Shown here piece by piece: positions 1 to 6,113 of a DNA stretch of 10,744 nucleotides. Both the position numbers and the translations under genes were made by a program. The notes beneath the pieces are model-generated. The model made no database searches and was not told the DNA's origin. It worked only from the letters and a program-made list of their open reading frames with translations. The stretch comes from Thermoplasmata archaeon (GTDB taxonomy: Archaea; Thermoplasmatota; E2; UBA202; JdFR-43). Each line of letters opens with the position of its first letter. The stretch's first letter is position 1. Location: contig JAGGYX010000186.1 in the NCBI GenBank assembly GCA_021162305.1, positions 1-10,744 of the forward strand, in the 5' to 3' direction.

Positions 1-791
1 TCGAGAAAGAAAAGATATTACGATATTTACTTTTGAGAGTGTTAATAAATCAGCAAGCAAAATTCGAAAAAGTAAGGGAAATGTCAATAAAAATCTCTGA
101 AGAATTTACAGATCTATTGATATACAAGCCATTTGAGATATCAGAAAAGCAACTTTTTGATATTTTTAGAGATGTGGCCGGAGAAAAAGGCTCATTATTG
201 TATAAAGTAGGTGCTCTAGGAGGAATAAAACCAATATCCCTTTTTTCTTACAGATTCAAAGCATATGAAGGGTTTATTAGATGGCTTTATGAAAATAATA
301 AATCATTTACAGATATTATTTTGGAGAATCTAAAAGATGGCGGCTCCTCTCGTTTGTTGAATTTTCTCAACAATCATTCTGTTTTAAGTGCTGGATGGGT
401 GGGCAATGACCCTAAAGCTTGTAGAATGTTGGTAAACTGGATAATATTTCTTTTGAATGAAATATGGAAGGAAAAAGCGGTTGAATTGAAGGATACTCTA
501 ATGATCGTAGACGGACATGTAGGAAAAATTTTTTGTAGAACAGGCTTAATAGAAAATGTGTTGTATGAAAAGAAAAGACCTTATATAATACAAGCCAGCA
601 AAATGAGACAGCAGATCGAAAGTATCGTTAAGGTAACAAAAAGAATCCCTTTTTATGTAGATAACGGAGCTTTTTATCTATTTGAAGATGGATACTGCAC
701 CGATTTAGAACCTAACTGCAATAAATGCCCAATAAACAAAATATGCAAAAAATATGTTAAGTGGACTGCTTATCAAATGCAGAATAAATAA
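1..791 (+). CDS. Endonuclease III-like HhH-GPD DNA repair protein with [4Fe-4S] cluster (5' partial)
   Basis: Probable base-excision repair glycosylase/AP lyase of the endonuclease III superfamily. The reading frame stays open to the left edge (…EKEKILRYLLRVLINQQ), so the TTG at 33 is probably internal and the true start lies outside. Counting from that TTG, the C-terminus has C222, C229, C232 and C238, exactly the C-X6-C-X2-C-X5-C spacing of the endonuclease III [4Fe-4S] loop. The segment IVDGH, with D160, matches the family VDTH motif that holds the catalytic aspartate, and GIKPISLFSYRFKA resembles the I(R/K)P(L/I)G…K…A helix region. The helix-hairpin-helix lysine is less clear: K128 in NDPKACRM is a candidate, but it sits 32 residues before the Asp against about 18 in E. 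coli Nth, so the protein is divergent and its substrate cannot be named. The TAA stop at 789-791 abuts the convergent reverse gyrase stop with no spacer; a T-rich run at about 798-811, inside that gene, may end this transcript. Confidence 0.8.
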   Translation, partial: EKEKILRYLLLRVLINQQAKFEKVREMSIKISEEFTDLLIYKPFEISEKQLFDIFRDVAGEKGSLLYKVGALGGIKPISLFSYRFKAYEGFIRWLYENNKSFTDIILENLKDGGSSRLLNFLNNHSVLSAGWVGNDPKACRMLVNWIIFLLNEIWKEKAVELKDTLMIVDGHVGKIFCRTGLIENVLYEKKRPYIIQASKMRQQIESIVKVTKRIPFYVDNGAFYLFEDGYCTDLEPNCNKCPINKICKKYVKWTAYQMQNK

Positions 792-3700
792 TCAATCAAT
801 TTTTCTTATTTCATTGTATATACTTTTCAAAACATCATAATAATCGATTTTTCCTTTCTCCACCATATCCATCTTTTCATAAAGCAATCTTGTTCTCTCT
901 TCAGAAACAAATTCACGGCAATTTTTATTCAAATAATTGAAAACTCTCTCTCCCCTTTCAGTTGGCAAAATTTTTCCATTTCTTTCCGTTATATATTTTC
1001 TCGCAAAAAGCTTTTCAATTATTGTTGCGTATGTCGATGGCCTTCCAATTCCATTTTCCTTCATTTTAGAAACGAGGTCTGATTGCGTATACAAAGGAAC
1101 TTTTGGCACATCTATAATTTCAACTCTTGCCTTCATTTTTCCAATTGGCAATTCCCTTTTTACCAATACGCTTTTATATAATTCATATGAAATACCAGAA
1201 GCATTGATAATTCGCTCATCATGCTCCTCCATCCCATTATATCTTATTCTATAAACTCTGACAACGACATCATATGGTGGTGCCATGCTCGCCATAAATC
1301 GCCGGAAAATCAGGTCATAGAGGGCAAGATGCTTCCGTTCAATGCCTTCTGCAAAGATAACCCCTTCTTCAATTAGCTTTGCCACCACATTTCGTGGCCA
1401 TGGGCGGGTTGGGCGAATGCACTCGTGGGCGCCGCCGCCCCGCGTCCATCTGGTAATGAGGTTTTCTTTAAGATACTCTCTTGCAATTTTTAAGCCTGCT
1501 TCACTGACACGGGTTGAATCTGTCCTATGGTATGTTATTAGTCCATTTTCAAATAGAGTCTGGGCTATTTTCATTGTTTCATTTGCATCCATTTTCAGTA
1601 TTGCGTTTGCATCTTTGAGCATGGTATCTGTTGTGTATGGTGGCAAAGGGCTTTTCTTTTCATGTCTCTCCCCCTCAAGCTCTATCTCCAGTTCTATTTC
1701 TTCCCTATCAACATTTTTTAAGGATAAGCCAAGCTCCTTTACTATTCCAATTTTTATTTTTTGCCTGTGTTCTTTTGCTCTTTCAAGAATCCACCCCAGA
1801 ACAGGTGTCTGTGCTCTTCCTGCTGAGAGATTCTTTTCATTAAATACTTTCCATAACTTTTGGCTTAGAACAAATCCAATCCATCTATCTTCTATTCTCC
1901 TGACCATCTGCGCCTTCACCAGATTTTCGTCTATGTTCCTTAAATTTTTCATTGCATTTCTTATAGCATTTCTGGTAATCTCATGAAATTCGGCTCTTTT
2001 TATATCCCGGAATGGAAGCATGTTTTTCAAATCCCAAGCTATCTTTTCACCTTCTGCATCTGGGTCGGTGGCTATTATTACTTCCTCCACCTCATAAGCA
2101 AGTTTTCTTAAAGCTTCTATTCTTTTCTTTGCATCATTTATAAGATTGCTACCACATTTTGGACAATTTTCCCGTTCCTCAGTGAATTGATAACCGCATT
2201 CCATGCATTTCTTTATGGATGCATATATTGGGATAAATGCCCCATCTACGAGAATGCCATGAAATCCCTTATTTGTTATCAAATCCGTTAAATGCCCGAG
2301 ACTTGCTGTTATGAGAATTATTCTATTCTCTCCTGCCACTTCATAAGCAACAATATCTTCATATCTCACACTTGGTTTTCCAAAAAATCTTGCAATTTGC
2401 TTTGCTTTTGTAGGGCTTTCAACAATGAAAAGAGATGGTTTTATAACATCTCTATATCCTTCCTTTTCTTTTCCGCTTTTTTCTATTTCTTTTTCCAATG
2501 TGGCAAAATCTATTTCCTCAATATTTTTGAATTCTATATCGAAATAACTTGCTCTTTCAATAAAGGCTTTCGCAATTTCCTTGTCTTCTTCAATTAAAAA
2601 GGAAGCTCCTTTTGTTATTCCCCCTGCTGTAAGACGGGAGGTTCTTCCAGAACCCTGAATATACGTTCTTACATCAGGAAAAATTATTTCATTTCCTCTG
2701 ATGACAAAATCTCTCGGTTTTGCTCTTTCAATCGCTTTCTTTATAGCCTTTTTCAACTGTTCATATTCTTTTCTTTTTTCTATCGTCTGCAAAAATGGGA
2801 TAAATTTTTTTATTTCTTCATCATCTCTCAACAAATTTGCAAGAAATTTTATCATATTTGGAGAAAGATTATCAAGCTCGTCTATTTTTATTTTATTCAC
2901 AGGAGCTCCAACAAAAATTGCATATTTTATCTCTTTTGGCAAATCAATACCTCTTGTCAATACTCCATAGTAATAAGCGGTTCCAATCAGAAAATTTAGC
3001 TTGCCTTCCTTAAATAATTCAAAAGATTTTTTACTTTTTGATGTAACAAGTCCCACTCTATAATCCTTTAATTTTTCATGCCATTTTTCCGCTTCTTCCA
3101 CGCTCCTTGCATATATTATTCCCCCTTTTTTTATTTTTGAGAGAATTTTTTCTATATCGCAGCTATTACAATAGACATCAGTAATATTTCGGATGGCAAG
3201 GCTCGCTGAACCAATATCAAAATTTAAAAGCTGGCGAAATAAGCCTGCTTTCCTCCCTTTTTTGGCTGTGGCAGTTGAAACCATTAGCACGCCTTTAGCT
3301 TTTCCTTTCCATTTTCCATCAAAATAAAAACCAAGCAATCTCAATATTCTATCAATGTTGCGAGATGCCTTTAAAATCGCATCAACATCATCAACAAAGA
3401 TAAAATCAAAAGTTATGCCAGTCATTTTATCAAAGTTTTTTGCCAGAAATTGATTTGTTGTTATGAGTATTTTAAAATCTTCGTTTAAGAGCCTTTCAAA
3501 AAATTCTTCTCTATCAACTTTCTTATGATAGTATATCGCTTCCTTCACAACCTCTTTATCTATATTGCCCAACTTTTCTATAGCCTGCTCCAAAAGCAAT
3601 GTTGTCGGAAAAATCAAATAACTTTTTTTATCTCTTTTTGCAAGAAAGGCTGCCATCGCTATACCGAAGGTGCTTTTTCCTATGCCAGTTGGCGCCACAG

Positions 3701-3926
3701 CGGCAAAACTTTCTTTACTCAAAACTCTTTTAGCCCATAATTTTTGAAGAGCTCTTAACTCACCTACACGGGAAGAAAAAAATTGAGAAAAAGCTTCTAA
3801 TTCAGGAATTTCATATACTTTTTCTAACTCTAAATTTTTTTTCTTGCATTTCTTCTTTTCAATCTCTTCTACACTCAAATCTCCATGGCATACCGGACAT
3901 AGATTGGAATAGATTGCGTTAATCAT
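792..3926 (-). CDS. rgy: Reverse gyrase (fused SF2 helicase and type IA topoisomerase)
   Basis: Introduces positive supercoils into DNA using ATP and is found in essentially all hyperthermophiles. At 1044 residues it is a compact, single-chain, intein-free form. N-terminal zinc site: C10, C13 and C27, with no obvious fourth Cys. Helicase half: Walker A APTGIGKST with K84; motif II DDVD at 179-182; motif VI QGSGRTSRL near 424. Topoisomerase half: toprim Glu E503 in IVESPTKAKQ; second zinc finger C574/C577…C588/C591; metal-binding D621, D623 and E625 in ATDPDAEGEK; nucleophile Y799 in LITYHRTDSTR. All key catalytic residues are present. The order and motifs closely resemble the Archaeoglobus fulgidus enzyme as I recall it. 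The ATG overlaps the upstream gene's TGA by four bases (ATGA, 3923-3926) and has no good Shine-Dalgarno sequence, so translation is probably coupled. It is the third gene of the KaiC-HTH-rgy operon. Confidence 0.97.
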   Translation of the reverse strand: MINAIYSNLCPVCHGDLSVEEIEKKKCKKKNLELEKVYEIPELEAFSQFFSSRVGELRALQKLWAKRVLSKESFAAVAPTGIGKSTFGIAMAAFLAKRDKKSYLIFPTTLLLEQAIEKLGNIDKEVVKEAIYYHKKVDREEFFERLLNEDFKILITTNQFLAKNFDKMTGITFDFIFVDDVDAILKASRNIDRILRLLGFYFDGKWKGKAKGVLMVSTATAKKGRKAGLFRQLLNFDIGSASLAIRNITDVYCNSCDIEKILSKIKKGGIIYARSVEEAEKWHEKLKDYRVGLVTSKSKKSFELFKEGKLNFLIGTAYYYGVLTRGIDLPKEIKYAIFVGAPVNKIKIDELDNLSPNMIKFLANLLRDDEEIKKFIPFLQTIEKRKEYEQLKKAIKKAIERAKPRDFVIRGNEIIFPDVRTYIQGSGRTSRLTAGGITKGASFLIEEDKEIAKAFIERASYFDIEFKNIEEIDFATLEKEIEKSGKEKEGYRDVIKPSLFIVESPTKAKQIARFFGKPSVRYEDIVAYEVAGENRIILITASLGHLTDLITNKGFHGILVDGAFIPIYASIKKCMECGYQFTEERENCPKCGSNLINDAKKRIEALRKLAYEVEEVIIATDPDAEGEKIAWDLKNMLPFRDIKRAEFHEITRNAIRNAMKNLRNIDENLVKAQMVRRIEDRWIGFVLSQKLWKVFNEKNLSAGRAQTPVLGWILERAKEHRQKIKIGIVKELGLSLKNVDREEIELEIELEGERHEKKSPLPPYTTDTMLKDANAILKMDANETMKIAQTLFENGLITYHRTDSTRVSEAGLKIAREYLKENLITRWTRGGGAHECIRPTRPWPRNVVAKLIEEGVIFAEGIERKHLALYDLIFRRFMASMAPPYDVVVRVYRIRYNGMEEHDERIINASGISYELYKSVLVKRELPIGKMKARVEIIDVPKVPLYTQSDLVSKMKENGIGRPSTYATIIEKLFARKYITERNGKILPTERGERVFNYLNKNCREFVSEERTRLLYEKMDMVEKGKIDYYDVLKSIYNEIRKID

Positions 3927-4513
3927 ATGTTTTCTTTAATTTTATGAAGCAATTCTGCTGGACTTTGGATAGGATGCTCAATTCTATCCAAAATTTCTTC
4001 CATGCTCTTTCCTTTTATTGTCATTCCGTGCAATCTTTCAATCAGCTTGTCTTTTCTAACAGGAAAATCAAGCCCTTTTATTTTCGCCAGCACATGAACA
4101 GCCCATGCTATATCCAAAGCTTCAGCTTCTTTCATTCCCATTTCAAAGCTTTCAAAGCCTCCTTCTTCCTTCAATTTTTTATATGCAAGCTTTGCAAGCC
4201 CTCCTGCAATATGTTCTTTTGACTGCTCTTCTTTACCCATTATATATTCTTTCACCTTCTTCTCATCTGCTGTAGCAATGTTTTTTGCTGTCTGCTCAGT
4301 TATTCCAAGCATGGCTGCTATCTCTCCATATGTTTTCATTGCCTCATTTTTCAGTATAATGACATAAGCTGCCTCTGCCAAGCTTGGCAACCATGTCAAG
4401 TTGCGATATTCTACAAGTTTTTTCAATCCTCCAAGCAATTTTATGCTTTCCATGAAAACTTTTTCCGCCATTTCATCAATATTTCCTCCAACAGGTTTCT
4501 TTATTATTTCCAT
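3923..4513 (-). CDS. HTH-domain partner of the KaiC-like ATPase (near_KaiC regulatory domain family)
   Basis: A 196-residue, mostly helical, charged protein without signal peptide or membrane segment, so cytoplasmic. Residues about 59-81 (MKTYGEIAAMLGITEQTAKN) form a helix-turn-helix like those of sigma-region-4-type regulators, implying DNA binding. The C-terminal part, with WAVHVLAKIKGLDFPV around 137-151 and PIQSPAELLHKI at the end, is not a domain I can assign a function to. Sequence and position agree with the archaeal family described as a probable regulatory domain always found beside its KaiC partner (TIGR03879, from memory). It starts 4 bases after the KaiC stop behind a strong Shine-Dalgarno sequence, and its TGA overlaps the reverse gyrase ATG. 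Its target is unknown; binding at its own operon promoter is a natural guess. Confidence 0.8.
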   Translation of the reverse strand: MEIIKKPVGGNIDEMAEKVFMESIKLLGGLKKLVEYRNLTWLPSLAEAAYVIILKNEAMKTYGEIAAMLGITEQTAKNIATADEKKVKEYIMGKEEQSKEHIAGGLAKLAYKKLKEEGGFESFEMGMKEAEALDIAWAVHVLAKIKGLDFPVRKDKLIERLHGMTIKGKSMEEILDRIEHPIQSPAELLHKIKENI

Positions 4514-4517
4514 CCAA

Positions 4518-4526
4518 TCACCTCCT
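4518..4526 (-). promoter_or_regulatory. Strong Shine-Dalgarno site overlapping the KaiC stop codon
   Basis: Read on the minus strand this is AGGAGGTGA, a full complement to the 3' end of 16S rRNA. Its last three bases are the TGA stop of the KaiC-like gene, and seven bases separate GGAGG from the ATG at 4513. It fixes the start of the HTH gene and shows that ribosomes finishing KaiC can restart at once, so the two proteins are probably made in fixed proportion. Confidence 0.85.
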
Positions 4527-5363
4527 TATATAATCTGAAAGGGGAGCTATAATATTTACGAGTCCTGCTTCAGTTATTTCAAATACCCATGTTCGGCTAT
4601 CATGTCCAGTGAGGCGGCATCCATCTATCCTCAGGAAACGAATAACATCTCCAATCTCCTTCTTATAGAAACTTGCCTGTTTTGCATTCATCAAAACTTC
4701 CTTGTCAAGCACAATCGTTCCATCAACGATATGCGCAACGGCAAGCCCGCCCGCCGCCTCTGCCGTCATGCCTGTCTGAGACGAGCGTTTTTGGGAGACA
4801 AGCAATGCTGTCTGTCTCCACTTTTTTAGGAAATTGAAGAATTGACGCACAATCTGGCGAGCCATCATTTCTTTATGCTCATATAAGCCAGTTATGCTGT
4901 CTATGATTACATTTGTAACTTTCTTCTCTTTTATTGCATATGCCATCGTATCCATCAATGCTTTTGGATTTTCTCTTAGCTCTGCTTCCTCAGAAGCATC
5001 GATGATGACAACATTTTCTTCAATTTTTTCAAAATCAAGGCTCAATGCCATGCTTTTTTCTTTTAGAGCAGTATATAAAAAATTTGCAGGACTTTCTACA
5101 GTAACAAACAAAACTTTGTATCCATTAGCAGCCTGATATGCAGCAAATTGCTCTGCTAAGAGACTTTTTCCTGTATCTGGCACACCAGTAAAATTTAAGA
5201 CTGCGAGATATGGTATTCCACCCAGTGCTTTTTTAACAAATTTTTTGTCTTCCTCCTCAATTTTAAAAAACATTTCATCAAGTTTTGTTCCCGTAGGAAT
5301 GCCAAATATTTTTGGTGCTTTTGTTTTTAACTCACCAAGCTCATAATATGCATGCTCTACCAT
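4518..5363 (-). CDS. Single-domain KaiC-like (RecA superfamily) ATPase, AF_0351-type
   Basis: RecA-fold ATPase with one KaiC domain, unlike the two-domain circadian KaiC. Numbered from an alternative GTG at 5369: Walker A GVPDTGKS at 62-69 (K68), a catalytic-Glu-like E92 in FVTVESPAN, Walker B VIIDS with D157, and the family segment GGLAVAHIVDGTIVL at 207-221. There is no autophosphorylation domain, no membrane segment and no signal peptide. It matches the narrow archaeal KaiC group typified by AF_0351 (TIGR03880, from memory), which travels with the HTH protein encoded next door. I prefer the ATG at 5363 over the GTG because a TATA-like element is centred about 25 bases before the ATG, as expected for a leaderless mRNA, but only about 19 before the GTG. 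First gene of the operon that ends with reverse gyrase. Weak ATPase and sensory or regulatory function are family inferences. Confidence 0.88.
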   Translation of the reverse strand: MVEHAYYELGELKTKAPKIFGIPTGTKLDEMFFKIEEEDKKFVKKALGGIPYLAVLNFTGVPDTGKSLLAEQFAAYQAANGYKVLFVTVESPANFLYTALKEKSMALSLDFEKIEENVVIIDASEEAELRENPKALMDTMAYAIKEKKVTNVIIDSITGLYEHKEMMARQIVRQFFNFLKKWRQTALLVSQKRSSQTGMTAEAAGGLAVAHIVDGTIVLDKEVLMNAKQASFYKKEIGDVIRFLRIDGCRLTGHDSRTWVFEITEAGLVNIIAPLSDYIRR

Positions 5364-5373
5364 GTTCACTTAA

Positions 5374-5381
5374 TTTAAAAT
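5374..5381 (+). promoter_or_regulatory. TATA box for the PdxS-like gene
   Basis: TTTAAAAT, centred about 28 bases before the ATG at 5406, giving a predicted start site near 5404 and a nearly leaderless message. It lies just 3 bases from the opposing TATA element of the KaiC operon, so the two divergent promoters interpenetrate and transcription complexes on them would clash. Confidence 0.5.
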
Positions 5382-5384
5382 GGA

Positions 5385-5392
5385 TTAATAAA
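5385..5392 (-). promoter_or_regulatory. TATA box for the KaiC-HTH-rgy operon
   Basis: TTTATTAA on the minus strand, centred about 25 bases before the ATG at 5363. This predicts transcription starting at or next to the start codon (leaderless mRNA); no Shine-Dalgarno sequence is present, which agrees. The upstream flank is AT-rich, and I see no clear BRE. Confidence 0.55.
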
Positions 5393-5405
5393 TCTTATTT
5401 CATGG

Positions 5406-6083
5406 ATGGATTCAATGCTCAAAAAAGTGCAAAGGTTTTATATTGATTTCCGCTTTTCTTGTATGGAATTGGAAAAAGGGATTATTTTTTCAATTGAGGA
5501 TGCAAAGCAAGCAGAAACATGTGAGGAATTTGCCACAGCCATATTAATTGAAAGATTTGATTTACCGTTAATTGAAGAGGTTGTCGAAATAGTTTCCATT
5601 CCTGTAATTGCAAGTTGCAGACAGGGACATTTCATAGAAGCAAAATTACTGGAAAAAATGGGAGTTGCCTTCATAGATGAAAGTATTGAAAGCAATATTG
5701 GATACATAAATAAAAAAGATTTCTCCATCCCTTTTATATGCATGTTTGGGAGCAGAGAGGAAGCAATGAAAAGAATTAATGAAGGGGCAAAATTTTTAAG
5801 AACGCCATGGGGAACAATAGAGGACATTCTTGAATATATCTCAATGACAAAAGAGCAAAAGGTATTGGCTTCTCTTACGCACGCATCTCCTCACGATATT
5901 GCAATGTTATTTCAATCCGGGGGATATGCTGCAATTATTTCATCACATGTTTTTCATACTCCAAACCCCCCGAAATTGATGAAATCTCTGGCGGAGGCAG
6001 CCATGTATTATAATGACATTGAAAAAATTTTTAAAATAACCAAAAGTGTAGCGAATATATTACGGGGCGAAACAAATATATAA
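5406..6083 (+). CDS. PdxS (Pdx1)-like protein, shortened and probably catalytically inactive
   Basis: Homologous along its length to the PdxS subunit of pyridoxal 5'-phosphate synthase, a (beta/alpha)8 barrel that forms 6- or 12-mers, but 225 residues instead of about 290. Matching blocks are GIIFSIEDAKQA (25-36), IPVIASCRQGHFIEAKLLEKMG (65-86, cut by few changes), IDES (90-93), NKKDFSIPF (102-110), EEAMKRINEGAKFLRT (118-133), and a C-terminal part like the family's GGIATPADA…VFVGSGIF…Y.D region. Essential residues are changed: the Asp of IMD is S29, the Schiff-base Lys of VMAKCRIGH is S70, the second Lys of RTKGE is P134, and both glycine-rich phosphate loops are altered (THASPHDIA, AIISSHVF). 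The loop after ERV and the segment after the RT motif are missing. There is no pdxT next to it. The frame is intact with a clear promoter, so it looks like a maintained pseudoenzyme, perhaps a ring-forming regulator, rather than a dead gene. The ATG at 5415 is an alternative start. Confidence 0.78.
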   Translation: MDSMLKKVQRFYIDFRFSCMELEKGIIFSIEDAKQAETCEEFATAILIERFDLPLIEEVVEIVSIPVIASCRQGHFIEAKLLEKMGVAFIDESIESNIGYINKKDFSIPFICMFGSREEAMKRINEGAKFLRTPWGTIEDILEYISMTKEQKVLASLTHASPHDIAMLFQSGGYAAIISSHVFHTPNPPKLMKSLAEAAMYYNDIEKIFKITKSVANILRGETNI

Positions 6084-6084
6084 G
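6074..6084 (+). promoter_or_regulatory. TATA box of the secreted peptidase gene
   Basis: AAATATATAAG preceded by the purine-rich GCGAAAC, a plausible BRE. It overlaps the TAA stop (6081-6083) of the PdxS-like gene. Its centre at about 6079 predicts a start near 6103-6106, giving a very short leader that would begin at or close to the Shine-Dalgarno sequence. Confidence 0.6.
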
Positions 6085-6102
6085 CCTTTTGATTTATTTT
6101 TT

Positions 6103-6107
6103 GGAGG
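6103..6107 (+). promoter_or_regulatory. Shine-Dalgarno site of the secreted peptidase gene
   Basis: GGAGG six bases before the ATG at 6114, in TTTTTTGGAGGCGAAAAATG. It clearly fixes the start codon, directly upstream of a good signal peptide. This is the only gene with its own isolated strong Shine-Dalgarno sequence; the genes with divergent promoters seem leaderless. Confidence 0.8.
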
Positions 6108-6113
6108 CGAAAA

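Noticed and set aside
1342..1986. Long plus-strand open frame inside reverse gyrase
   Set aside because: It lies wholly antisense to strongly conserved topoisomerase motifs (toprim, Tyr loop), and its Ser/Phe/Leu-rich translation is a by-product of the opposite strand.
3920..3945. Shine-Dalgarno or separate promoter directly before reverse gyrase
   Set aside because: The bases before the ATG (AAAGAAAAC) pair poorly with 16S rRNA and lie in the coding end of the HTH gene; coupling through ATGA explains initiation better.
5438..5827. 129-codon minus-strand frame opposite the PdxS-like gene
   Set aside because: The plus strand has clear PdxS homology throughout, and the antisense translation shows no recognisable domain or promoter.
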